From contig JAGPNK010000011.1 of NCBI GenBank assembly GCA_020746835.1, forward strand, positions 1,364,001 through 1,428,000: a stretch of DNA of 64,000 nt, written 5' to 3'. A model generated the notes under the pieces. It saw only the letters and a list, made by a program, of their open reading frames with translations, made no database searches and was not told where the DNA came from. This stretch comes from Stachybotrys elegans (Eukaryota > Ascomycota > Sordariomycetes > Hypocreales > Stachybotryaceae). This document shows, in pieces, positions 12,625-23,343 of the stretch (positions within the stretch are counted from its first letter, which is position 1; every line of letters begins with the position of its first letter). The position numbers and the translations under genes are program-made.

Positions 12625-14331
12625 GGCGTGACGGTTGTGGATTGGTTACAATACGCTTAACATGCGCAAGGAGCAGGCTACAGCAATGCGAGGCTTTCGC
12701 AGGTCAAGGTCGCTCCGAGGTTGTCGATGGGAAAGGACATGAAGCTGGAGGTGCTGGCTGTTGGCGTTGCGTGCGGCCCTGGGTTCTGGAAGCGTCCTGC
12801 ACTAATTCCCTTTCCCGGTTACCTCACTTCTCTCGCTGTTGCACTGCTCCTGCCGGTCGGTAGGGGTGTTCCTTCAGTGGAGTGGAGACCTGGAACGGGC
12901 GGGGAAGGGGGTGGGCCTGGGCCTGCGGTGTGGCTCTTTCCATGGATGGATGGTCGTCTGCACGTTGGAAGGAAGCATCAGCTGCAGCTGCAGCTGTTAG
13001 TCGGGCGGTGTCTGTTTGCGGTTTGCGAGTCGAGGTCCAAAGATGCCCATGGTTTACACTCGGCGGTGTTATTATTGGGAGAAGAGAAGTCGTGCTTCTC
13101 GGGATGATCTCATCTTTCTTATCTGGGCGTTGAGAGTTTAGGTGAGGCTTCACGCCACTGTTGAGCTGTGGTCATGCCCTGGCCTCCCATCCTCGTTCAA
13201 TTGACAGGTAGGATGGATCACGTAGCGGCAAAATGGGCAAAATCCATCAATAATATTGCCGGAGTCGTCCGTCTTCGAATAACGTGGCTGGAAAGACGAC
13301 CGGTTGGTGGCTGGCAAGGCTGGTCCCTGGCAAAGTCCTTGCCTCCTGTGGAGCTTCTATCGCGGGGAAGCACTAGCTCGTCCTTGGGATCGATCGTCCA
13401 GGTTCCCACGCTGGGTGTGTCAACAAATGATGGTACTCCGTAGTCTTTGTTACTGGTCTCGCTTTCTGACGATCGCATGCAACATTGATGCACGACCCCT
13501 AGCATCTATAAGGCTGTGGCTATACCCCTATTTGACGCAGTTGACAAGGCCAAGAGACGTCAGGCACGCGTCCCGGCTAGCTACGTGCTGATGTGATGCT
13601 GCAGATGCTGTGTATGCTCGAGACCTGGCAGTGGGCTGCGGCATCAGCTTCCTGTTACATGATGCGACATCGATGATCGTCCATCGCTTGGCCGAATCTC
13701 AAGCCAAGCTACGTCATCCTACTGAATGTCAGAGTTTTCACTCACCCGTAGCAGCCACGCAGCATTAAGCAGCACAGCATCTCATCGGATTATTGCCATC
13801 CCATGGCTCTGGGCTATTTGGATATACGGAGCGGGTGGGTAGTCGGGTTGTGCTCGCCCTAGAGCGTCGGCTCGATGTTGCCACATCTTTCAGCGTGACG
13901 CGCGTACACAGCATAAACATAAGAATCTGATCAGATACCGACAGTTGAAACCATATTGCATTTCGCCAATCTATGATACCAAGCCCGCTGAACGCCCCGT
14001 ATAGCATGTCATGAAAGTTCCGGCTATATGTATACGTCCTCAAATGAAAACCTCATGCCATGGCGTCAAAATCTCATATGCTCCGGCGCGTCCAATCGAT
14101 ATTGGTGCTGGGTTGTTTTTATCTTTCAAAGCAACCTCGCTCAGTGATCCAGCAAATTGTGAAAGGGAGGGGAAAAAGAAGAAGAAGAAGAAGAAGAAGA
14201 AGAAGAAGAAGAAGAAAAAGCCAAAGTAACGCCTCCCAAGGTCATTAATGGGATTATCTGGTCAAAATCGTTAGCAAATCATTGGAAATCCATGTGGTGA
14301 ATGTGCTGTACCTCAAAGATGGACACTGAGC
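12625..14331. other. Intergenic, no recognisable gene
   Basis: The promoter of the WDR48-like gene is at the left edge. TACTCCGTA is at 13434-13442. Open frames on both strands are short and low in family resemblance. A (GAA)n tract lies at 14176-14220. Confidence 0.55.
14176..14220. repeat. (GAA)n / (TTC)n microsatellite
   Basis: About thirteen tandem GAA/AAG triplets. The frames across it read as poly-Lys or poly-Arg and are not credible genes. Confidence 0.9.
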
Positions 14332-14526
14332 CTACATGACTGAGCAGCATCCCACGGGGCACCATCGCGCAGACACCCATTTCTTCTGTGCCTCGCACTG
14401 TGGGCACTCGTCGGCATCATAGGACACCTCTTCTTTCCTGCCCGGGCATTCCGAGCGGTAGCATCGGGTGTTGCCTCTTGATACCCGGTGCTTGCATTTA
14501 TACTCGACCACAACACTTGAGCACAT
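14332..14526 (-). CDS. Small Cys-rich protein (64 aa)
   Basis: The frame runs from an ATG at 14526 to a stop at 14332. It starts MCSSVVVEYKCKHRVSRGN and has eight cysteines in an ordered series, including CPQC (residues 41-44), ECPG and a final CPVGCC, plus a His next to the second Cys (CKH). The pattern resembles the many short hypocrealean proteins that begin MC...C-x-H and look like small zinc-binding or disulfide proteins. No signal peptide is present, so a cytosolic or nuclear metal-binding fold is more likely than a secreted effector. The open frame extends upstream to 14814, but that part has no Cys pattern and is probably leader. Function unknown. Confidence 0.55.
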   Translation of the reverse strand: MCSSVVVEYKCKHRVSRGNTRCYRSECPGRKEEVSYDADECPQCEAQKKWVSARWCPVGCCSVM

Positions 14527-16512
14527 GATGAGCTCTGGTGACACGGAGATGGGTGAATTGATCGGGAAAGTTCGAGGCCGCTGAGGGTAGTCGTGAATCC
14601 GAAATGGTGGGATACTCAGCAAAATGGGAGCCGAGAAAGTGTTGAGATCTGAAAAGGCGCGGAGAAGTGTCTGAGATCGTGGCGCTTCTGGCACCGGGAA
14701 AAGGCGAATAAAGAGAGCAGGTAGACAAGCCCTGATGATGACTTGGGGTGAATCGAGAGGCAGAGCGATTGCGCAAGGTAGGAGGCAGGTAGACGCAGGA
14801 GCGAGGTTGGGCAAGTCGAGTATGTGGCTACCTAGCTAGGTATATCTTGCGCAATGGCGAATATGGCGGGCAGATCTGGTCGTGGCTGGTATTTTGAAGG
14901 GAAGGCGGGATGGGCGTAATTATCGGGCAGGTATGTGAGGTGGAAGGTTGATAGAAGGTGAGGCAGAGGCAGTGTTTGGTGATGATGCACAGCGTAGAAG
15001 AAGCTGTAAGGTTTAAAAGAGCAGGCAGAGTGAGTCGTGTTTTTCTTTCGGGGACGGCTGACCGGCATTTAACAGAAGCCCGCTTGGTTTCCGAGCCCTC
15101 GAGGCGGCAGCAATGGAACAGAACAGGTGTGCATCCATCCATCCATCCCTCGCATGGGCTGACCTATTGGATGGGCCGCGTCATGTCACCTCGACCTTTG
15201 GTCAACATTTGGGAGGAGAGCGCTGCGCCACAGGGTTCATCGGGTCCATGTTTGGAATACCTCGAATCGGTGCCAGCATATGGGGAACCGGCTCGTACTT
15301 TGCACGTCGAGACGTGTTTGACACCGGGGCGCATGCGGTACTGTGTACTTAGCAGGTGAAGGAAAATCGACACCCATCACGAGCACCCAATACGAGACTC
15401 CTACCCTCGTTTCACTCTAGTCTTCCTCCCAGGATGCCATTGCCTGCGGTTGCGGCACATGCCTGCACTGGTACCAAAGAAGAGCGCTGACACAGACAAA
15501 GCCTTCCCCTCCTTCGTTTGTTCGTATTCTCATTCGTCCTGGGGCGACATGGCCAACAAAAAGGGACCTTGGAGAATCCCAAATCTGCTAGTTTGGCATG
15601 AGAAAGAGGACCCAAATTCCTGCGCTTGTCCCTCTGGAGCTCCCTGCTTGGGCTATCAACCCACGTACCTTTGACGCAGCTCCACATAGATGCGTTCTAT
15701 TGACAGCCAGCCACAGTGTGCAATGCATGTATCATGTACGCGCATCTTAAAAGCCGAGGGTTCCCCAGTCATAAAAAAAAGCAATCACACTCAGCTCAGA
15801 TGTGTGTCGACTTAGCCCGTGGTGCCGTAGTCATGTGTGCTGTCGCGAAACATGACAACTGCATTTGTTTCACTAGGTGTATTTTGGGCCGACCTGTGCC
15901 ACCCCCGATTTCACCTTGAAGCGCAGCACAGCACCCTCCTTCGCCTGGTACCTAACCTACAGGCCAAGACGGACAGGCTCATGCCCTGACTTCCTGCGCT
16001 AAAATCGGGACGAGACCCGCATAATAGTTTGTCCGTACAGCCACATGTGATGCAAAAAAATTCGGCATGGCAAAGGGCATTCATGGTTGGCCAGTGACCA
16101 ATACACTCATAACTCCCATCGCATCCGACAAGACGTGTTCCAACTCGCGTAAGCTGGTTGATTCCTGTCCCGACCAGCGCACCCATAGCATCAGCCTGTG
16201 CATCGGCTACTGGTTTTCTTCTTTCTTTCTTTCTTTCTTCTCCGACGTTCTTTCCATCGGGCGTTGGATCCAGTGACGAAACGCGACGCCCTCAGCCCTC
16301 AATTCTGACATCAACGCACATTGTTTGACTGACAGATCATTTCGTGCCGCGCCCTTCCGTCGCGTTATTGCATGACCTTGCCGTGACTCGGTAGCGGAGC
16401 AATACAAATACCAACAGCTCTGCGACCATCTGTATTCAGGCCTAGGCCTACTTTGAATCGCCAACTCGAATACCCCTGCTGCAATCTTTTTGCGCTTGAC
16501 CCGGTAGCGAGC
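14527..16512. other. Intergenic, no recognisable gene
   Basis: Scattered short frames show no domain resemblance. A (TTTC)n tract at about 16213-16239 lies about 280 bases before the start of the KH-protein gene. Confidence 0.55.
16213..16239. repeat. (TTTC)n microsatellite
   Basis: Five to six tandem TTTC units in the upstream region of the KH-domain gene. Confidence 0.85.
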
Positions 16513-18394
16513 ATGTCTGAAGCGCATCCCGATATCCAGAGCATCTTGGCTGCTCTAGGTGAGCCTGCTCATGACCGTAAACCTGAGGACCATCCTAATC
16601 ATTGTCGCATGTAGCAGCACAGAGGCCTCCCGCAGCTGCTTCGCAGACGCCGCCCGGTGTACCCAACCAGGCCTACCCCCCTCCCGCCTCTGTTCAACCG
16701 CCTGCCTACCCGAACCCTACTCCATCTGCGCCTGGCTATCCGGCGCCTGGCCATGGGCTGCCCGCGCCTGCTGCCAGCGGGAATCTTGACCTGAGCGCCA
16801 TTCGCCCCGTCAACTCGGGCACCATGAGCCTCGAGGAGGTAGTGAACAAGGCGAGGGCATTCGCTGCTGAAAAGGGCGTCACACCCTATGATCGACCTCT
16901 TACATACAACTCGGACTCGAGAAACTCTGATCGCCAGTACCGACGCTCGAGATCCCGGTCGCCGGCACGAGGCGATTACCACGACGCTCCAAGCAACTAC
17001 AGAGATGACCGTCGCGCCGGTCATGGACGAGACTACAACCGCGATCGCTCCTTCTCTCCTGCCAACCGTGGCCGCCCCTTCTCTCCTCGCGGCAGCAATG
17101 GTCGCGAGCGCTCGCCCCTGCGAGGTGCAGGTGGTGCCGGCGGCAATGGCGGCGACGATAACTCCGAGACGATTCCCATCGAGTCGAGCCTCGTCGGGCT
17201 CATCATCGGCCGACAGGGAGAGAACCTGCGACGTATTGAAGCCGACACCAACTGCCGCGTACAGTTTCTAGCTGCTACTGATGGAGGGCCATTCCGTCAA
17301 TGCAAGATCTCGGGTCCCCGCCATCGCCGTGCTGAGGTCAAGGCTGCCATCAACCGCATCATCGAAGACAGCGGCATGGGCGCCCTGAACCGCGCACAAG
17401 AGAAGCCTCGCGACCCGACCAAGGGTGGTGCTGCAGCGCTGCGCGATGGCGAGGATCATATGCAGATCATGGTTCCTGATCGCACCGTTGGTCTCATCAT
17501 TGGTCGCGGCGGTGAAACGATCCGCGATCTGCAGGAAAGGTCAGGCTGTCATATCAACATCGTTGGTGAATCCAAGAGCGTGAACGGACTCCGTCCTGTC
17601 AACCTCATCGGTACGCGGGAGGCGGCCGCGCGGGCCAAGGATTTCATCATGGAAATTGTCGACAGCGATAGTCGGGATGCACCTGTGCCAAAGAAGCCCA
17701 TGGGCGGACGCCCCGACCAGCCGCATAGAGATGGAGGTGGCGGCGTCATGGGTGGTGGTGGTGGTGGTGGTGGTGGCGGCGGCGGCGGCGGCTTCGACAA
17801 GGTCAACGACGCCATCTACGTGCCATCGGATGCCGTGGGCATGATTATCGGAAAGGGTGGTGAGACGATTCGTGAGATGCAAAACACGACTGGATGCAAG
17901 ATCAATGTGGCGCAATCGTCTGGTCCTGGTGAAACGCAACGCGAGATTGCGCTCATCGGAACACGAGAGAGCATCGCCCGTGCCAAGGAGGCTATCGAGG
18001 AGAAGGTGGAAGCAGTGGTATGTGATACTGAGCTCCCATCATTCCAATTGACTGACAGCTGACCTGGAAATAGCGACAGAAGAGCGGCGGCGGCGGTGGT
18101 GGTCGTGGCCGCGGTCACCATGATGCTGACCGAAGCAGCTACTCCCAGCCATCTCATACTCAAGCTACTAACCCCCCCGCGCAAGCATCATCAGGTGATG
18201 CGCAGGACCCCTATGCCCAATGTAAGTGAAGCTCTTGCCGCCAGCCATGCTTCTCTATCGTGATATACTGACGCTCTCCAGACGGAGGATACCAAAACTA
18301 TGTGGCCCTCTGGTATCAATCCCTGATGTACCAGCAGCAACAGCAGGGCGGCCCTGGTGCTCCCGCTGGCGGACCAGCCCCTGGAGCCCAGTAA
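16513..18394 (+). CDS. Triple KH-domain RNA-binding protein, FUBP/KSRP-like
   Basis: Four exons read 16513-16558, 16615 (or 16618)-18017, 18074-18221 and 18282-18394, all phase-consistent, giving 569 (or 568) residues. The N-terminus, MSEAHPDIQSILAAL, is followed by a Pro/Tyr/Ala-rich segment and an RS/DR-rich stretch (about residues 125-185, with RRSRSRSPARG). Three KH domains follow, each with an intact GxxG loop: VGLIIGRQGENLRRI near 210, VGLIIGRGGETIRDL near 310 and VGMIIGKGGETIREM near 425. An 18-residue poly-Gly tract (about 390-408) separates KH2 and KH3. The C-terminal exons give a Gly/Arg (RGG-like) segment and a Gln-rich tail with a YQNYVALWYQSLMYQQQQQ motif resembling the Tyr motifs of the FUBP family. 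The expected role is binding of single-stranded nucleic acid in splicing or mRNA control in the nucleus; the specific targets are unknown. Confidence 0.9.
17753..17797 (+). repeat. In-frame GGT/GGC microsatellite encoding poly-Gly
   Basis: A trinucleotide repeat of GGT then GGC codons codes for an uninterrupted glycine run between KH2 and KH3. The codon switch in the middle suggests slippage expansion followed by point changes. Confidence 0.9.
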
Positions 18395-21300
18395 TGCTGC
18401 TTGAGCAACTAATTGTGCTTTCAACGGGTGACCTTGCTTGAGCCTGGTCCGCTTGGTCCTTGCTAAAGCGGCCAAGCACCATACGAGATGCCTGACTGAT
18501 TGACACAGCTGATGCTCTGAGCGAAGCCCATCTGACATCCAACGCCAAAAACCAAAAACCAAAAAAAAACCAAAAATCTTCGACTGTACAACATAAATGC
18601 CTTTTGCCGTTTCTCCGATACTGGCCAGACGCGGTTGATTGTCTTTGATGAACGTATACCCCTTTATTTTCTTCCTTTCTTCGCCAGGCGCTACGACTTG
18701 ACATGATGCTGGTGTGCGCACGCATGCGGACAAAAAGAAAAAGACAAAAAGCAAAATCAAGCAAAGAGCGTGTTACTTCCTGATGCCGCGACCATGATGC
18801 TCTCCTGGACATTATGCTTCCTGATTCCTTGGCCTGCCCGCGGCAGACAATTGTGGACGTTGGTGCTTGTTGCTGCTTCGCTCCTCGTGCCGATGACTTC
18901 TGGACTTTATTTATTATGGGATCCTGCCTCCAGCATGTCCTCGTTGGGGAGGGATGGGGGCGGTTGGCGTCTCTTCTTTTTTCATCTGCGGATTCAAAAC
19001 CATTGGCGTTGATATGCTCGTGGAGTATCTGAACTAACCATTTGCTTATCCTTGGGATTGGGCGTGATGCCACTGCATCGTTTTTCTGCAACGCATACTT
19101 TGCAGGCAGGAACTCGCATACACATGAGGCACTCCCCCCCTCCGGACATCTTTGGCCAGCTTCTCCCATGTCGTGCGTATCAAGGCATTTGAAATGCCGC
19201 GTGTTCAGCGGCCGCAGAAGGGGGCGGGTTTTGGAGGAGGCGTCGAGTCTTTGGCATGGCTACGTGAGCTCAGCTACGGGCCATGCGCGGGATCCTTTTC
19301 TCGAGCTGATGGTTTGCCTCTTGTCCCCCCCTTTCCTGTGGTGCTATCTCGCCTGCGTGCTCTCTACTCGTCTCGTACTGCATCTGATTTGTGGCGCGCG
19401 GTGAGTGTTGACTGGGGAAGAGGGCCGTTTGTGTTGGCCATGAGAAGGCCATGGCCAGAGGGGGAGGAGCTTGGCAACGATGACGGCTCTGCACGTACAA
19501 GCTGGCGTTGGGGAGGGAGGAAATTTGTTCTGAAAACTTCGTAATATCCTATCTCAAAAACCTATCAGATGTAGTTGATTACTATTTGTTCCTCCTGTTG
19601 ATGATGCTATTCATTCACTCTATCCTGATAAATACCTGACGAATGGAAGTGCTATCAGTCGTCAAGTTTAGAACGTTCGTGCTGACTCGATTACGCCGTC
19701 AAACTTCCACGTGGGCCAAATGCCAGCTGACATAGCGGGAGATCTGGCATGGGCGAAGATGCAATCCCATCTGCAGGGCACCATCCGCATGGAGATTAGT
19801 AGGGGGGAGAGACAAGATGGATGGCGAAGAGTAGGTAGCTAGTGGTTGTGTTTTAGCTCCCGCCCTAAGGTGGGCAATCAGCCAGTCATCAGATGTTGGC
19901 GACCCCAAGGTGAAAAGAAGAGGACTGAGACACGCATGCATATTCGCCGACATAGCAGCGCGCCCACGTGTAACAGTCAATGATGTCTTGTCCGAGGGAG
20001 GGGCTGAAGGGGGGGGGGACGAGAATAGTGGTGGTGCTTGCTGGCAGTTGAGATCAGTACCTACATTGGTTAGGAGACAGGCTTTGAGGAGGGATCTGGA
20101 CCATTCCGCATTGATGGGGTGAGACGTAAAGCGCCGCTCAGCCCGCCGCCTAGACAAGCAGTGGCTGATGGCGAATGTGGTGGACGAGGACGCAAGGGAG
20201 GGTGGTAGAGGACAGCTGAAGAAGAACCGGGGTGTCTCGGAAACAGAGAGACAGTGTGTGTGACAGCTCATTTTTCAGGACAGTCAACACATCACCACCA
20301 CAGCCACCGCTGGGCAAGCGGCCCTCCTTTCTTTTTTTTTTTTTTTTTTTTTTTTTCCTTATCTGCCGACTGAATAGCAACTGGGAGGTGGAGAGGGAAG
20401 CCCATGGCGATCTGGTGAGATGGAGCAGAGTGGGGGTCTTTTTTTACCTTGCATTTCAAGCTGGCGGCTGTGGCACGGCAAACGAGTAAACGAAACAATG
20501 CAATTGGATACTAGGCATAAGAACGGACGAAGAGAGTCCTGGTTTTGCATGACGATCAACAGGGGGCTGCGTGACGAAGCAGAGAAGAAGCAAATAACTG
20601 CAAGCGGCAGAAAAGGGCATGCGCTGCGTGATCCCCCTGGCACCTGCTGCATACTACGGAGTACAGGCATCTTATTTAGGAGGTGTATTTGCTTCTTTCT
20701 ACATTCTGAGGTAATAATCATCATGCAGAGAGGGTATTTCCTTATCCCTTTTCTCTCCCTCTTGGCCTCCAAAGGTCGGGGCCGGACGAACAGGACAGAC
20801 AGAGAAGAAGTAGGAAGCAGAGAACAGGAAACAAAAACGAAAGGGTCTCTTTATCCGTAGATGGGAGGGAGGATCGTGCAACATCCGGAAAGACACGCAG
20901 TGCATCCGCCCGCATCTCTTACTGCTTTCTAGCTGCTCCTCCTCTTTTCCCACCTTCTCCACTCTACCTTCCTCCTACTGCCCACTGCCTCCTGCCTACC
21001 TTTTGCCGTGCCTTGAGCGTGTGCTACCTTGCAGTGCATCCATCCACCCATCCATCCAATCTATGCTGCAATTCCCTTGGTCTCTCCTTTTTCCCTTTTC
21101 CTTTCCTTTTCCCTTTCCCCTTTACTCGTTTCCTTTTCTCTCCCTATTCCCGCTCAACCGAGTGTTGAATCATCATTCTGCACTCCTCCACAGCGGCTGT
21201 CGCGCCCCTCATCAAAGCATGGATTAGAGCTCTCTTATCCCTGCCCTTCAGCTCATCCCCCAATCTGGATCTTGCTTGCATGCCTGCCTGCCTTGGTCTG

Positions 21301-21502
21301 ATCTCCTTTCATCACGTTTGCGCAATGAGCTGAAGTGTGTTTCTGCCATTGATTGATCCTGCTCTGGTAATTCATGTTTCTCTCCACGCCTCGAGAAGGG
21401 CACTCCTTGACTGATACATGCCCATTGGCAGCTTGCATTCGAATTCCATACGGACATACACTACTAGTACATACTTGCCGCGCCCTTCTTTCCGCTCCCG
21501 CC
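18395..21502. other. 3.1-kb intergenic region
   Basis: No recognisable gene. It contains a run of 25 T (20332-20356), a TACGGAGTAC copy (20655-20664) and, from about 20920 to 21200, a long C/T-rich tract with TCCATCCATCCA-like repeats that probably belongs to the promoter or leader of the gene at 21503. Several frames of 120-190 codons exist on the minus strand but are dominated by the pyrimidine and homopolymer tracts. Confidence 0.55.
20332..20356. repeat. Poly-T homopolymer (25 nt)
   Basis: Uninterrupted T run in non-coding DNA. It could be a poly-A relic of a retro-inserted sequence read on the minus strand, but no recognisable body or target-site duplication is visible. Confidence 0.9.
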
Positions 21503-21835
21503 ATGTGTCGCATGGTCGTCTACTTGGGCGGCTGCACCCGCTGCCTCGAGTCCTTCACCTGGGACGACCTCACCCAGCGCCTCTCCTGTCTGCAGGCAAA
21601 GAACCGGGACGCCTTTGGCAGCTGCGATAAGGGTGTCTATACCGAGAAGCACGAGTTTGACCAGGAGTGCGACCGTTGTGCCCTCGAGGATGAGGGTGTT
21701 GGCGACGTCGACGATGAGGACGCCCAGCAATCCACCAAGACCGCCAGCAAACGGGCAGCGAGCGACCATGAGCCCACCTACAGGGCCGCCAACGACGAGG
21801 ACCAAAGAACCAAGCACAAGAAACAAAAGACGTGA
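21503..21835 (+). CDS. Small Cys-containing acidic/basic-tailed protein (110 aa)
   Basis: The start is at 21503 (context CCGCC before ATG) after a long C/T-rich leader. The N-terminal 65 residues hold seven Cys (MCRMVVYLGGCTRC, then LSCLQ, GSCDK and ECDRCALE), suggesting a small metal-binding unit. The C-terminal part is Asp/Glu-rich, then Lys-rich, ending KHKKQKT, a possible nuclear localisation signal. The opening MC..VV.Y...C resembles the 64-residue protein at 14332-14526, so both may belong to one loose fungal family. No signal peptide. Longer in-frame ATGs upstream (21374) are less likely because they read through the pyrimidine leader. Function unknown. Confidence 0.6.
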   Translation: MCRMVVYLGGCTRCLESFTWDDLTQRLSCLQAKNRDAFGSCDKGVYTEKHEFDQECDRCALEDEGVGDVDDEDAQQSTKTASKRAASDHEPTYRAANDEDQRTKHKKQKT

Positions 21836-22176
21836 TTATTTGTGGCCTGCAGGAGACACTTTGCCACCATTCACCTCGTGAGGAATCGTCTCCGGGCTCG
21901 GCCAACCCGGCAACACGACATTACCTAGTACAGACGGTCCCCCAGCATTCGAGACTAGCTACCCACCCACATTGGTATGGAGTAGACTTGTCAAGTTCGA
22001 AGCGGGCCGAGGCGATAGAGAACCGGCTCTCCACCGAGGACCATCCAAAGCCGATTCCCCACCAACACCCGCACTGTGTTTTGTTCTCGGCGGAAGAAGC
22101 GCATCAATTACCACGAGCTCGTCGCTGAGTAGCCACAGCATGGTTCAGCACTGGGATAAGATCCAGACATTTCCGT
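21836..22176. other. Convergent intergenic spacer
   Basis: Lies between the plus-strand small protein and the minus-strand hydrolase. I see nothing specific beyond expected 3' flanks. Confidence 0.6.
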
Positions 22177-23010
22177 CTAGGAATCCTCCCAGACCTCTTT
22201 CACCACACGCCAGTATCGGTCACTATCCTCCTTCATGTGCGCGACGTGCTTCCCGCCGAACCGCTCCAGCCTAACGTTGAATCCGATCTGCTTCGCCTTG
22301 GCCGCGTGGTCTTCAACATCCTTCCAGTCCACCATGACGTCTTGCGTGCCATAGATGTACGCCCTCCTCGCCTCGCTCTCCAATATATCCGGCTTGTTGA
22401 TGGCCTTCGCATTCTCATCCGCCGGAGCTTGCCGGCCCTGTGCCGCGAACATGACCCACATGACGGCCATGAAGATGTGGATCAAAGGCGATGTCCACAG
22501 CGGCATGCCGTCAGATAACGCCCGGTGCGTGCGGTTCCAGTGCTGGTATCCGGGGCACGAGTCCCAGATGGTTACGTGTCGCGGCATCACCAGCTTGCCC
22601 TGGTTCTCTCGTCGGAGCAGCGTGGAAACCTTGACCGCATTGCCTGTACCGCCGTTGGAAAAGACATGCATCAGCATTCTCGTCCGGGTACCACCGTTGG
22701 CGTCGGCGGCGCGGGCTTGGATGACGCGCGCAGCGGCGGCGAGCTCCGCATATCCTCGTGCCTCGCTGAGGGCGTGGCCCCAGGTACTCCTCACCACCAG
22801 CACACGGGATGTCGGGAACAATGCGCGGTGCTGCGTCACGTACTTGGCCAGGTGCGCATCCCGCGCCATCCACCAGGCCATGACGACGATGAGTTCAGGA
22901 TCGTTCTCAGCCACTGGGCCATCGGGCTCAAAGTAGGACACTGCGGGGCTTAGTTTCTGCATGAAAGACAGGGCACTGTCGCCTGTCACCACTGGCTGGT
23001 CCGACGCCAT
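22177..23010 (-). CDS. PaxU/TMEM53-like (DUF829) alpha/beta-hydrolase-fold protein
   Basis: A 277-residue single-exon gene. Hallmarks of the DUF829 family are visible: a PELIVVMAWW strand near residue 38, a RVLVVRSTW strand near 69, the nucleophile-elbow-like MHVFSNGGTGN (Ser118 of SNGG), SCPGY near 151, and a C-terminal YGTQDVMVDW (Asp224) and GGKHVAHMKED (His255/His258). These would supply a Ser-Asp-His triad. A hydrophobic segment around residues 172-190 (SPLIHIFMAVMWVMFAA) could be a membrane anchor. In fungi this family includes PaxU of indole-diterpene clusters, but its chemistry is not established, so a substrate cannot be named. The neighbouring glycosyltransferase is on the same strand 333 bases upstream, which suggests a small shared pathway, though no other biosynthetic enzymes are near. 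Confidence 0.82.
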   Translation of the reverse strand: MASDQPVVTGDSALSFMQKLSPAVSYFEPDGPVAENDPELIVVMAWWMARDAHLAKYVTQHRALFPTSRVLVVRSTWGHALSEARGYAELAAAARVIQARAADANGGTRTRMLMHVFSNGGTGNAVKVSTLLRRENQGKLVMPRHVTIWDSCPGYQHWNRTHRALSDGMPLWTSPLIHIFMAVMWVMFAAQGRQAPADENAKAINKPDILESEARRAYIYGTQDVMVDWKDVEDHAAKAKQIGFNVRLERFGGKHVAHMKEDSDRYWRVVKEVWEDS

Positions 23011-23343
23011 GATGTTGTTTGATGGTGAACAGCTGAGGGGAAAGACCAGCGATGAATTGTTTCGGGTGCACTAATCTGCCAAGTGATGAGACGTGCGTGA
23101 AGCTGAGAGACAAGAATATTGCGATTAAATATTCAAAGAAGGAACAAGAATTATGAGATAAAATACGCAAATTCAACTCCCTCGGTATTGGAGCGGAGCC
23201 GGTGCAATTATGATAAGAAATCAGAGAGAATGGCACCGACTCTCCGCCGGTCCAACTCGTCTTGCCGCCGGGGCCCTGCGGCTAGCAGGGGTCTCCCATC
23301 AGACTCAACTCAACTTAGCATCGCCTCCGGGCCCGGAAAGGGT
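23011..23343. other. Spacer between the hydrolase and glycosyltransferase genes
   Basis: Both genes are on the minus strand. The 333 bases probably contain the 3' end of the glycosyltransferase mRNA and the promoter of the hydrolase. Nothing specific is recognised. Confidence 0.6.

Noticed and set aside
20332..20356. Poly-T as evidence of a retrotransposon insertion
   Set aside because: No reverse transcriptase, terminal repeat or target-site duplication is visible near it.
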